Notes under the pieces: generated by a model
Told to the model about the DNA's origin: nothing
What the model saw: only the letters and a program-made list of their open reading frames with translations
Database searches by the model: none
Assembly: GCA_964502785.1 (NCBI GenBank)
Contig: CAZCXW010000004.1
Span: 1 to 48,702 of the forward strand
Direction of reading: 5' to 3'
Length of the DNA: 48,702 nucleotides
Source: JAGVYE01 sp964502785
Lineage (GTDB): Archaea; Nanobdellota; Nanobdellia; Woesearchaeales; GW2011-AR9
Part shown: piece by piece, positions 24,995 to 33,099 of the stretch
How the letters are laid out: each line of letters opens with the position of its first letter
How positions within the stretch are numbered: the first letter of the stretch is position 1
Position numbers and translations under genes: made by a program

Positions 24995-25849
24995 TTAATG
25001 TGTTTCGTTGCCAATCTGAACAGCTAAATACTCTAACGGGGCAGAAACAACGCCTTCCAATAACCCTCTTGCCTCCGAATGGAGCGTGTTGAGAGGAATT
25101 TTCCTATTCAAGAGATTTCCGATGAATACAGGTTGCCTAGGAATCCAAACTAAAGGGGCCCTATACTCCCAAGCATGATCTGCTTGTTGTTGTCGTATGT
25201 TTAATTCTGCTGCTGTGTTTTTACTGGTTACATTAAAAGTTATACGATGACCATTCGACCACGTACGATCATGATGAAAACCTAACACTGTTGGATCTTC
25301 GGCTAAATCTTCTCTAGTTAGATTATCTTCCTCTAGCAATTCAGCATAGAAAGGAGTTAGCAGTGATCCTTCTTGATTCCATTTTGCATATCCTGCTGGT
25401 GTAAACATTAACATGAGATCCGTTTCTTCCAATAGTTTATCCGTTCCAGGTCCTCTTGTTTTTGGGTATCCGCGAACACCTAATCCCAAATAACCATCTG
25501 CGCTCTTAATAATCCCTTGCACAAGAATAGGTTTATGATTCGAATTTACTCCACGATCTTTATACACATTTTGTAACGCCTTTGCCATCGTTCCTGAAGT
25601 AATTCCTAAGGTAAGTTCATTATGTTCTGTATCATATCTTAAAAAATTAAAAATAGGTTCTCGGGCAAAATTAGGAGCTAAGTTTGGAATCTGGGAAATG
25701 CTATCGACACCAATTTCTGCTAAATGTTCCGCAACTAAGGCATCGATATTTGCCGGATCAAAATTGCGTGCTTCCTCTGTTAAAATTATTTTAGGGTTAC
25801 CTCGATAAGGTGTAAAATCTTGTGTAGTATATTGTTGCATGGCCTTCAC
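24995..25849 (-). CDS. Unknown protein with a degenerate Nudix-like region
   Basis: 284 residues, no membrane segment. The middle resembles a Nudix fold: 'ILVQGIIKSADGYLGLGVRG' as the first strands, then 'LMFTPAGYAKWNQEGSLL' and 'YAELLEEDNLTREDL' where the Nudix helix would be. The full G-x5-E-x7-REUxEExGU signature is not intact, so hydrolase activity is doubtful. It lies on the same strand as and upstream of the glutamine-kinase operon but is separated from it by that operon's own promoter. Function unknown. Confidence 0.4.
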   Translation of the reverse strand: MKAMQQYTTQDFTPYRGNPKIILTEEARNFDPANIDALVAEHLAEIGVDSISQIPNLAPNFAREPIFNFLRYDTEHNELTLGITSGTMAKALQNVYKDRGVNSNHKPILVQGIIKSADGYLGLGVRGYPKTRGPGTDKLLEETDLMLMFTPAGYAKWNQEGSLLTPFYAELLEEDNLTREDLAEDPTVLGFHHDRTWSNGHRITFNVTSKNTAAELNIRQQQADHAWEYRAPLVWIPRQPVFIGNLLNRKIPLNTLHSEARGLLEGVVSAPLEYLAVQIGNETH

Positions 25850-25912
25850 TAATACATAATTTTGAGAAGTACTTTATAAAAGTAGTGAACTAGAATTCGT
25901 AAAGAAAGAAAA

Positions 25913-26059
25913 AGCGCCCGGAGGGATTTTCGTGTATATCTCGAACCCTCGAATGATCGCTGTCAACTTTTCATCGCTTCAAGGAAGCTCATCCTAGCTG
26001 ATCTGCAGGCGATTGCTTGCTATTACCAGAGGTAATCTTAGCCGCTTGGCTACGGGCGC
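25913..26059 (-). tRNA. tRNA-Cys(GCA) with three introns
   Basis: Read on the minus strand. Acceptor arms GCGCCCG (26,059-26,053) and CGGGCGC (25,920-25,914) pair over 7 bp; discriminator T at 25,913. Removing three introns gives a perfect 73-nt cloverleaf: D-stem GCC/GGC, anticodon stem ATCGC/GCGAT around CTGCAGA (anticodon GCA, 26,006-26,004), variable CATTC, T-stem GAGGG/CCCTC around TTCGAAT. Introns: 26,036-26,017 (20 nt, in the D-stem, itself a hairpin ATTACC/GGTAAT); 26,002-25,962 (41 nt, canonical position 37/38, with hairpin GCTTC/GAAGC); 25,940-25,928 (13 nt, T-loop about 58/59; edges can shift by one base). No CCA is encoded. U73 agrees with tRNA-Cys. Confidence 0.85.
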
Positions 26060-26118
26060 GGTGAATAGATCGCTATAGAGGTTCTTTAAATAATTTTCCT
26101 CGTCTTTGTCTCTCCAAA

Positions 26119-26131
26119 AAATTTTTATAAT
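26119..26131 (+). promoter_or_regulatory. TATA-box promoter upstream of the 265-aa membrane protein
   Basis: TTTTTATAATATA lies about 28 nt before the ATG at 26153, giving a leaderless start. Between the tRNA-Cys and this box nothing else is visible. Confidence 0.45.
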
Positions 26132-26152
26132 ATATCTCCCATCTCAACAGAT

Positions 26153-26950
26153 ATGTTAAAGTGGCATGGTTACGTAGGTATTCTTCTCATCTTTTTGGGA
26201 GAATTTCTTATTTTCCATCGAATAGAACCTTTCTCTACCTATCTTTTCTTTTTATTGTTATGGTTAGGGTATATTTTGTTAATGGATAGTTTAGTGTATT
26301 ATCGCACCAATAAGTCACGTTTTTCTGATTCAAAATCATTTTTTGGATTGTTTTTGTATTCTGCTTTATTCTGGTGGTTTTATGAGATTCTCAATTTCTT
26401 TATAGAAAATTGGCGCTATGAAGGTGTAGGTGAACCACGATGGTTAATCTATACATTGGCATTTTCAACAGTATTACCAGCTATTCTTGAAACCAGTGAT
26501 TTATTGCAATCATTTCATTTTATTCAGCGAAAACGATGGAAGATCAATATTACAAATCATAAGCTCGCAATCCTAATTTCACTCGGACTCATTTTCTTAA
26601 TCCTGCCTTTTGTCATCCCATTGTATACATTTCCTCTCGTCTGGTTAAGCATGTATTTTTTATTAGACCCCGTCAATTATCTTCTTAAAAGGCATTCAAT
26701 CCTTGCTGATTTGGAAAAAGGAAAAGCAGGCAAATTTTGGTCTTTAATGTTTGGATCGCTGATCTGTGGGTTTTTCTGGGAATTCTGGAATTACTGGGCT
26801 CCCGTAAAATGGTCTTATGATGTGCCTTTCTTTGAATTTTTTAAGATTTTTGAAATGCCAATCTTAGGTTACTTAGGGTATCTTCCTTTTGGATTATCTT
26901 TATATGCTCTGTATCATTTTGCAACATTGCTGATAGAAAAAAAGAAATAA
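26153..26950 (+). CDS. Polytopic membrane protein, unknown function
   Basis: 265 residues with about 7-8 hydrophobic segments, many aromatic residues and two internal repeats of a similar pattern: 'SALFWWFYEILNFFIENWRY' in the first half and 'SLICGFFWEFWNYWAPVKW' in the second. Both have an aromatic-aromatic-Glu-aromatic-Asn core inside a helix, so the protein seems to be an internal duplication. I do not know the family. The next gene starts one base after its stop, so the two probably form an operon. Confidence 0.65.
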   Translation: MLKWHGYVGILLIFLGEFLIFHRIEPFSTYLFFLLLWLGYILLMDSLVYYRTNKSRFSDSKSFFGLFLYSALFWWFYEILNFFIENWRYEGVGEPRWLIYTLAFSTVLPAILETSDLLQSFHFIQRKRWKINITNHKLAILISLGLIFLILPFVIPLYTFPLVWLSMYFLLDPVNYLLKRHSILADLEKGKAGKFWSLMFGSLICGFFWEFWNYWAPVKWSYDVPFFEFFKIFEMPILGYLGYLPFGLSLYALYHFATLLIEKKK

Positions 26951-26951
26951 T

Positions 26952-27224
26952 ATGAATAAAAAAAGAATAGTTGATCTTGGAAAAGACGAGAAAATGGATT
27001 TAATAGGAATACCCATAAACCCACATAAAGGATCTAAACAATCTTTAAAATCAGAATTTTGGACAGAATTAGGAACGATTTTCACAGGAAATGATGATAT
27101 GATTGGAGTCTTTATGTCCATAATCCTAGCATTTATTTTCGTTATAAGATGGTTATTTTTTCTTATGAATAAGTATCTCCTTAGATTGAATATGAATAAA
27201 CCTGCGGTGAAAAAGAAAAAGTAG
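26952..27224 (+). CDS. Small single-helix membrane protein
   Basis: 90 residues with a soluble N-terminal half, one clear membrane segment (about 51-73, 'MIGVFMSIILAFIFVIRWLF') and a lysine-rich tail. It begins one base after the upstream membrane protein, so co-expression is likely. No known domain is seen. Confidence 0.5.
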   Translation: MNKKRIVDLGKDEKMDLIGIPINPHKGSKQSLKSEFWTELGTIFTGNDDMIGVFMSIILAFIFVIRWLFFLMNKYLLRLNMNKPAVKKKK

Positions 27225-27245
27225 GATTGACCGTAATTTTTGAAT

Positions 27246-27941
27246 TTATCTATCTTTATAATTGGGATAATATTTCCCGACTTTATAAATCATAAATTGA
27301 GCATAAATAAAACGCCCCAAAATAACGAACAGAAGGGTGCCCATAGTCAGAAAAATAATGGAACTACCGATTAATCCGCCAAGAATTCCGCCGCCGAGAC
27401 CTCCTAGTCCAACGCCAAGAGCAACGGCAAAACCGCCAATAAGGATGCTGAGGATCAGTTTGATTATTGAGCCGATTACAACGGGTAAAAATAACAATTT
27501 AAAGAAAGAATTGCAGAGCGGAAGAAGAAAATGTAATTTGGAGGCAATAAAATCCATAATAGGAATGTATAACTTGGCGATTAAAAAACCTGCAATGGCA
27601 CCACCCAGCGCAGCATAAATGATTGTTCCAATCACGGCAAGGATTGAAGCATTGGTGAAGAGAAAATCGCCTAAAAAAATAAAGATCTCAGCCACAATCA
27701 TAGCCATAGAACTAGCCATCATCGTGTCTTTTGTTTTTGTGTCGAAAGTGAAGAAACTAATGGGATCTGAACTCTCCATAGAGGGAAGACTCTTTTGGGA
27801 TGTTGCACCCTGCACAACACGAGCTGCTTCCTCGACCTCATTCTTGTTGTAACCCTGCTGAATTAAAGCAGATTTCAAGCGAGGAATGCTAAACTGCCGC
27901 TTATTCTGGTTTATGTAGTCAACCAACCGTTGATTCGCCAT
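27246..27941 (-). CDS. Yip1-like membrane protein with a UBA-like N-terminus
   Basis: 231 residues. The N-terminal 45 residues ('VDYINQNKRQFSIPRLKSAL' then 'QGYNKNEVEEAARVV') form a helical, UBA-like module common in DPANN membrane proteins. Four to five hydrophobic segments follow, the last rich in glycine ('VGLGGLGGGILGGLIGSS'), as in Yip1-domain proteins. Function is unknown; the domain call is tentative. It is convergent with the small membrane protein. Confidence 0.5.
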   Translation of the reverse strand: MANQRLVDYINQNKRQFSIPRLKSALIQQGYNKNEVEEAARVVQGATSQKSLPSMESSDPISFFTFDTKTKDTMMASSMAMIVAEIFIFLGDFLFTNASILAVIGTIIYAALGGAIAGFLIAKLYIPIMDFIASKLHFLLPLCNSFFKLLFLPVVIGSIIKLILSILIGGFAVALGVGLGGLGGGILGGLIGSSIIFLTMGTLLFVILGRFIYAQFMIYKVGKYYPNYKDR

Positions 27942-28005
27942 AGTTGAGGTTAGATTTCAGGGATATTTAAGTATTATTTTACACTGAGGAATGATAAAAA
28001 ATAAA

Positions 28006-28133
28006 CGGACCCGGTGAGACAATCATCGGCATACAGTAATCGGCACTGTAGGCTGAATTTGAACTCACGATCCCCAGCTTAGAAGGCTTGCACGAATGAT
28101 CATGGTGCCCTATCCAGGCTAGGCTACGGGTCC
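28006..28133 (-). tRNA. tRNA-Arg(TCT) with two introns
   Basis: Read on the minus strand. Acceptor GGACCCG (28,133-28,127) pairs with CGGGTCC (28,013-28,007); discriminator G at 28,006. D-arm GCCTAGCCTGGATAGGGC. After removal of a 15-nt intron (28,102-28,088) the anticodon stem is CCAGC/GCTGG around CTTCTAA, anticodon TCT at 28,083-28,081. The intron falls inside the 5' anticodon stem near position 29/30, which is non-canonical. T-stem GTGAG/CTCAC surrounds TTCAAAT after removal of a 38-nt intron (28,056-28,019), which holds a hairpin TACAGT/ACTGTA. The mature tRNA is 75 nt. No CCA is encoded. Confidence 0.85.
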
Positions 28134-28188
28134 TTGCGCTAGCTGAACAAAGAATAACTTTTAAATATTTCGTGAGGTTTAAGAGTTT

Positions 28189-28821
28189 ATGCCTTCTCTG
28201 ATTTTTTTCCAAGAACGCACCGTACCCGCTCAAGGGCATAAAAAGAATGAAATTAATATAGAAAAAGTAAAAAGTTACTTTCATGATGAAGATTATGCAA
28301 ATTTAGCTTTGCTGAAAGAAGTTCCTCCTCTTTCTTTATTGAATAAAAAGCCCACCTTTTTTTATCCCGGATGCGGGGTAGACATTCTTTTTCCATTGCA
28401 TTATCTGGAATTCTTGTTTCCTGCTCTTCAGCACATTTCATTTCTTTTTGTAGATTGCATGAATAATTTAGGGATGATCAAAACTATTTTAGATGATATT
28501 GGGATAAGCTTTTCTGAACATGATAAGACTATTTTATTTTATTGGAAAACAATGTTCGTCAGCTTAACATATGTCCAAGGAGATGTTTTTTCATCGCTCC
28601 AATCTTTCCCTGATTTTGATATATACTTTGAAAAATCATTCCGCATCATGAAAGAGCAAGAGGAAACATTTGAGCAAAAAATCTATGAGAAATTAAAACC
28701 AGGAGGAATTCTGATCAGCGATTCTGGATTTCAATCTTTTCCATTTCAAAAAATAAAGATATCACCAAAATTAAGTTCTTATAATGAAATGATCCTAGCT
28801 GTTAAGGAGCTTTCACAATAG
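28189..28821 (+). CDS. Rossmann-fold methyltransferase-like protein
   Basis: 210 residues. 'TFFYPGCGVDILFPLHYLE' resembles a SAM-binding motif I (G-C-G), 'HISFLFVDCMNN' the acidic end of strand 2, 'VQGDVFSSLQ' motif III, and 'KLKPGGILISDSGFQ' the typical later strand. The overall pattern suggests a class I methyltransferase, although motif I is loose. A TATA-like CTTTTAAATA lies about 28 nt before the ATG. The 3' end overlaps the convergent cyclophilin gene by 20 nt. The substrate is unknown. Confidence 0.5.
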   Translation: MPSLIFFQERTVPAQGHKKNEINIEKVKSYFHDEDYANLALLKEVPPLSLLNKKPTFFYPGCGVDILFPLHYLEFLFPALQHISFLFVDCMNNLGMIKTILDDIGISFSEHDKTILFYWKTMFVSLTYVQGDVFSSLQSFPDFDIYFEKSFRIMKEQEETFEQKIYEKLKPGGILISDSGFQSFPFQKIKISPKLSSYNEMILAVKELSQ

Positions 28822-29377
28822 TTACCTTTTGCACAATAACATTCTCTACAGGAATATCATATTGGTCAATTCTTACACTGGCAATTTTATCAACTACATA
28901 CATCCCTTCTACAACCTTGCCGAAGACAGCATGAGCGCTTTTGTACGGCGGCTTATCGAAGTCCAAATAAGTGTTATCAACAAGGTTAATAAAAAATTGG
29001 CTTGCTCCCGTGTCCGGCCCGCTATTGGCCATGGAAATGGTCCCTCGCACATTAGAAAGGCTTTTCACAAATTCGTCTTTTATTTTGTAATTGAGCGTGC
29101 CTGAACCCCACAACCCTTTATTGTTATCGTCTTTGGAAATGGCATCTCCACCTTGGATCATAAAATTCTCAATGACGCGGTGGAATTTTGTCCCCTCATA
29201 AAAGCCGCTTTCGGCGAGTTTAATGAAATTAGCGACGGTATTAGGCACTTGATCTTGGAATAATTCTATTTTAATTGTTCCGAGATTTGTTTCTAAGATT
29301 GCTGTAGGGTTAGCTATAGGCTGTTTTTGACAACCTAAGACTAATAATAACATAAAAATTACAAGATATTTTTTCAT
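28802..29377 (-). CDS. Cyclophilin-type peptidyl-prolyl isomerase, lipoprotein
   Basis: 191 residues. A signal peptide ends in a lipobox 'LLVLGC' with Cys16 as the expected lipid-modified residue, so the protein is exported and membrane-anchored. The cyclophilin domain follows: 'GTIKIELFQDQVPNTVANF', 'GFYEGTKFHRVIENFMIQGG', 'RGTISMANSGPDTGASQFFI' and 'HAVFGKVVEGM'. The catalytic Arg is in 'FHRVI'. It catalyses proline isomerisation to help fold exported proteins. Confidence 0.92.
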   Translation of the reverse strand: MKKYLVIFMLLLVLGCQKQPIANPTAILETNLGTIKIELFQDQVPNTVANFIKLAESGFYEGTKFHRVIENFMIQGGDAISKDDNNKGLWGSGTLNYKIKDEFVKSLSNVRGTISMANSGPDTGASQFFINLVDNTYLDFDKPPYKSAHAVFGKVVEGMYVVDKIASVRIDQYDIPVENVIVQKVTIVKAP

Positions 29378-29461
29378 ACTTTATTCTTAAAAGCCTTTGT
29401 TTTTAAATTTTTTGAAATATCACACCGTAAATAAACTACTATAAAGTAAGAACAATTAGAA

Positions 29462-29472
29462 AGATTTATAAG
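29462..29472 (+). promoter_or_regulatory. TATA-box promoter of the isochorismatase-like gene
   Basis: ATTTATAAGTA lies 28 nt before the ATG at 29496, consistent with a leaderless start. Confidence 0.45.
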
Positions 29473-29495
29473 TACAGGTCTTTGAATAATTCAAA

Positions 29496-30164
29496 ATGAC
29501 TCGATACTTACCATATTTGACGCTGGCGCTGGCAGCCATTGCCTCTGTTGGCGAGGCTAAAGAGCCTGGATTAGAGCATAGAGTCAAGGCTACCGATCTA
29601 CCTGAGATTATAACTTCCACTTCAGTACGATATAATCCTGTAGGATTATTGCTTATTGATATGCAAGCCCCATTCTTAAGAAATATTGACAATTATGAAC
29701 AAAAACGTCAACTACCAAATATTTTAAGGGTATTAGAGTACGCAGGACAACATAAAATCCCCGTAATTGTTTTAGAGTATTATGGAGAGGGTCCTACTGT
29801 CCCAATCCTTAAAGAAAAATTAGAGACATTAACGACGGAAGTGCTTTACCTTCAGAAAAATCACAACGATGGATTTAAAGATACGGAACTTGCGGATCTT
29901 TTAGAAGAAAGAAAAATAAAAACTGTTGTTTTAATGGGTATTAATGCGACAGCCTGTGTGAAGGCAACAGGAGAGGGAGCGATACGAAGTGGTTTGAAAA
30001 TTGTAACTTCCACTGATCTTATAGCCAATCCACCTGATTCCTGGATTTCTTATGAGAATGGACTAGAAGGTTCTAGATGGTACCGCAAATATGGTATCTT
30101 GGCTAGAAACCATCAAGAGCTTTTAAGAAAAATTTCTCGGAGAAAAGTAATTAAACCACAATAA
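29496..30164 (+). CDS. Isochorismatase-family cysteine hydrolase with a signal peptide
   Basis: 222 residues. The catalytic triad is complete: Asp55 in 'GLLLIDMQAPF', Lys121 in 'YLQKNHNDGF' and Cys154 in 'GINATACVKATGEGA', with the cis-peptide region just before the Cys. Residues 1-21 look like a signal peptide ('LPYLTLALAAIASVGEAKE'), unusual in a family that is normally cytoplasmic (nicotinamidase and relatives). An in-frame later start would remove it, but the TATA spacing supports the first ATG. Amide hydrolysis is the likely chemistry; the substrate is unknown. Confidence 0.8.
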   Translation: MTRYLPYLTLALAAIASVGEAKEPGLEHRVKATDLPEIITSTSVRYNPVGLLLIDMQAPFLRNIDNYEQKRQLPNILRVLEYAGQHKIPVIVLEYYGEGPTVPILKEKLETLTTEVLYLQKNHNDGFKDTELADLLEERKIKTVVLMGINATACVKATGEGAIRSGLKIVTSTDLIANPPDSWISYENGLEGSRWYRKYGILARNHQELLRKISRRKVIKPQ

Positions 30165-30172
30165 AAAATATG

Positions 30173-31273
30173 TCAAGGCAGCCAGCTTTTGGAGTTCTTT
30201 AATTTCTCCGGCAGATAGGTATCTATAACATAATTTAAACCCCATTTGGCTAAGGCTTGCTGTTCAGCACGCACTTTCATTTTAGCCATCTGTTCCAAGG
30301 CGTTTTGCCATTCTCGATGATGCTTAATAAAAGGATCATTTTTTACGAGATCTTTAATTTTTTTTACGTCCACTTCTTTCAACGGATGAGTGGGCAATTT
30401 GTATTGAATAATATCTTGAGGAGTGACACCTAAAAAAGTAGCCCGCGGCACACAAAAAAATTCGTTGATATGCGCAGCATTTCCACTCCCTACTTTTAAC
30501 GTACGGTATATGGAACCAAACCCGTAAGGGTCTCCATCTGTAAATACATATACGGGAAGCTTATGCTGATCCGAGAGCATACGAACAAAGCGTCTGCAAG
30601 CCCTGGTTGGAACTCCACCCATGGAAATCAAGATACAGTTAGCTTTTTTCCAATATTTGTGCTTATGCAACCGTTCAAACATACCGCTGGTTTCAATAGC
30701 TAAGATAAATTTAGCTTTTGTTTCAAATTTTAAATGTTCGCCGGAGCTGGGAACAGAATAAGAGCCAGAGCCAAATTTTGTGCAATCAATACGCAATTCT
30801 TTTCCTGTTTCTTGATCTTTGTCGATAACAATTAATTCACCGGCAACATCGCCGCCTTTTTCTTCAGGAATGAAACCAATTTGTTCTCTGTTAACAGTCA
30901 TCATCGCTTCGATGTCATCCATCACAGCATCTGATTCGGGCTGTTCCAAAAATCGCGCATCGCCCCAGTTTTTGCTGACGTAATAGGCCTCCCTTTTTGT
31001 GGCAATATCGTCAGTTTCGACGAGCTGTTTTGATAAGCCCATCATCCGCAATGTTTGCGCAAAAGTTCGAATGGTGGAAGCCGTAAGCGTTCGCGCTTTA
31101 ATCGCTTTTTGCAGAACAAAATAACCCTCTTTTTCATCATACCGTACATTACTTAAAGCGCGAAGAGGAATCCTGAGCTGCGGCTGTTTTAAAGCTTTAA
31201 TGTGTTTGTAAATTCCTTCCGCCATTTCCTTTATTTTAGTTACAACAATATTATTCTGTTTTTTTTCACTCAT
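30173..31273 (-). CDS. top6A: DNA topoisomerase VI subunit A
   Basis: 366 residues, the family length. The 5Y-CAP (winged helix) domain carries the catalytic-tyrosine motif 'ATKREAYYVSKNWGDARF' (Tyr97/98). The Toprim domain has 'VYVFTDGDPYGFGSI' for metal binding, and 'ISMGGVPTRACRRFV' lies before it. It cuts both DNA strands in type IIB topoisomerase together with subunit B. It starts four bases inside the end of top6B (ATGA overlap), so both are co-translated. Confidence 0.95.
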   Translation of the reverse strand: MSEKKQNNIVVTKIKEMAEGIYKHIKALKQPQLRIPLRALSNVRYDEKEGYFVLQKAIKARTLTASTIRTFAQTLRMMGLSKQLVETDDIATKREAYYVSKNWGDARFLEQPESDAVMDDIEAMMTVNREQIGFIPEEKGGDVAGELIVIDKDQETGKELRIDCTKFGSGSYSVPSSGEHLKFETKAKFILAIETSGMFERLHKHKYWKKANCILISMGGVPTRACRRFVRMLSDQHKLPVYVFTDGDPYGFGSIYRTLKVGSGNAAHINEFFCVPRATFLGVTPQDIIQYKLPTHPLKEVDVKKIKDLVKNDPFIKHHREWQNALEQMAKMKVRAEQQALAKWGLNYVIDTYLPEKLKNSKSWLP

Positions 31274-32988
31274 AAATCTCCCTCAGCGCTTTCTTTTTCG
31301 TCCTCTTCCCCATTTTTCTTTTTTTTCTTGGGAGCATCTTCATCCGACCACGCGTCTTCGAATTCTTCGTCAACCCCAATCTTAGCAAGTTCAGGATCAT
31401 AATCAGGGTTATCAACACCTATTTCTTCCAATTCTCCCCGCGTATGTTCTAAAATTTCATATAAATTGTCTTCAATTTCTTTCTTAACAGTTTCGGGCTT
31501 TTCTGTGATTTCAACGAGAGCTTCCGCAACATGGGGGATGTATTTCTCAATATAACTTCGTTTTTTGGCTTCCTCGCCGATGCGGCGGCGCTTATTAACG
31601 TACAATCCTAATTTTCGCCCTGTCTCCTGCAAGGCTAATTTTGCTTCTTTAATTATTTCCGGATAATGAGCAAGCGCTTCTTTTGATTCAGAGGTAAATG
31701 GTACCCAAACGGAAGTCATGTGAATAACGATCGTGCAAGCACCGACGGGAAGCGATCCCCGGCTTTGCTGCAATCCATACGATCTCCACACTGTATTTTG
31801 AATGGCGTTGGTTATGGCGCAGGCTCCTTGCTGATAGAGCAACGGCACCCGATTTGCAAAACGAAGAATTCTGACGATGGATTCAGCTTCCTGTTCCCCG
31901 CCAAAGGCAAGGGCGCATTCAATGATAAAAGGATTTCCCCGGTACACGGCAGGAGGCCTGGTCGTGGCGCAATAAAATTCTGCATTAATCTCTTTGCGCA
32001 GCCCCCTTTCTAATTGTTCCTCGCCAATCGGCGAGATACAGTCCGTAGGCGGAGCCATAATTTTTGTGTTTTGAATTCCTTTAAACAAATTTTCCGCCAT
32101 TTCCCTGGTCATTTTTTGCGGGCTTGTACTTGTGAGAAGACGGGAAGTTTCGCAAATGTCTTTGGCGGTGCCGGCGCCGACTCTGACAAATTCAGACATC
32201 AAAAAGGACTGCAACGTTCTCGATTCAGTCGTTTCTAACATCTTAATCAATCGTCCGAGCTCGACCCCATAAGGATGCGGCTTTATTTCCCGAGGTTCTG
32301 GGGGGAGCTGATCAACCGCGCGGGGAAAAATGATCTGCTGTGCTTCCGGCGTGGTGTAAATAATTGTAGCATGAGGATTAACGATGGCGGTTTCCTTAAG
32401 GTACTCGTCAACGGATTGACGGCCTTTCTGGTACATCGCTTCTAAATCCACTTCAACACGGGTTCCATGCTTTTTTCCTTCCCAAGGCTCTTCTTTTTCT
32501 TCAACAACGATAGGCTTATTTGTGGAAGTGTCTATTTTAAGTTTAAAGAAAAAAGCAGGTTTGTCTTTGGCAATTATGGATAAAATAGTAATCGGCTTGC
32601 CAGTTGTTAATTGCCCGTAGAGAGCGGCAGCAGAAATGCCAATCCCCTGCTGTCCCCTGGTGGCAGAAAGCTTATGAAACTTAGAGCCGTACAACAGCTT
32701 GGCAAAAATGTTGGGAATATTTTTTTTAACAATGCCTGGCCCGTTGTCTTCGACAATCATCCGAAAACGATTTTCTTCGAGCTGAATTAATTCGACATTA
32801 ATCTCCGGAAGAATTCGGGCTTCCTCACAAGCATCCAAAGCATTGTCGACAGCTTCTTTTACCGCCGTTAAGAGCGCTTTCCGTGGATTATCAAAGCCTA
32901 ATAAGTGTCTGTTTTTTTCAAAGAATTCAGCGATGGAAATGTCGCGCTGCTTTTTTGCCAATTCTTCCGCCGTCTTTTGCTCGCTCAT
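31270..32988 (-). CDS. top6B: DNA topoisomerase VI subunit B
   Basis: 572 residues. GHKL (Bergerat) ATPase motifs are complete: 'AVKEAVDNALDACEEA', 'MIVEDNGPGIVKKNI', and 'RGQQGIGISAAALYG'. The H2TH and transducer domains follow, with the switch lysine region near 'NRVPLLYQQGACAITNAI'. A highly charged C-terminal tail ('EDAPKKKKKNGEEDEKESAE') is present. It is the ATP-driven clamp of topoisomerase VI. It precedes top6A with a four-base overlap; the gap of about 110 nt upstream separates it from the homing endonuclease gene. Confidence 0.95.
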   Translation of the reverse strand: MSEQKTAEELAKKQRDISIAEFFEKNRHLLGFDNPRKALLTAVKEAVDNALDACEEARILPEINVELIQLEENRFRMIVEDNGPGIVKKNIPNIFAKLLYGSKFHKLSATRGQQGIGISAAALYGQLTTGKPITILSIIAKDKPAFFFKLKIDTSTNKPIVVEEKEEPWEGKKHGTRVEVDLEAMYQKGRQSVDEYLKETAIVNPHATIIYTTPEAQQIIFPRAVDQLPPEPREIKPHPYGVELGRLIKMLETTESRTLQSFLMSEFVRVGAGTAKDICETSRLLTSTSPQKMTREMAENLFKGIQNTKIMAPPTDCISPIGEEQLERGLRKEINAEFYCATTRPPAVYRGNPFIIECALAFGGEQEAESIVRILRFANRVPLLYQQGACAITNAIQNTVWRSYGLQQSRGSLPVGACTIVIHMTSVWVPFTSESKEALAHYPEIIKEAKLALQETGRKLGLYVNKRRRIGEEAKKRSYIEKYIPHVAEALVEITEKPETVKKEIEDNLYEILEHTRGELEEIGVDNPDYDPELAKIGVDEEFEDAWSDEDAPKKKKKNGEEDEKESAEGDL

Positions 32989-33099
32989 GAGGAGAAAAGA
33001 AAGTATAGAATTTATAAGGGTTATGGTTTTGGCTGATTCAGGAGCAGTTAGTTTTTGATTTCAGTTTAGCCAAAGTTTGGGCTCATTTTTGTGCGAGGT

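Noticed and set aside
25951..28102. Shared GATCATTCG in the tRNA-Cys exon and a tRNA-Arg intron as evidence of intron transfer
   Set aside because: Only nine bases match and the roles differ (exon versus intron). Chance is sufficient.
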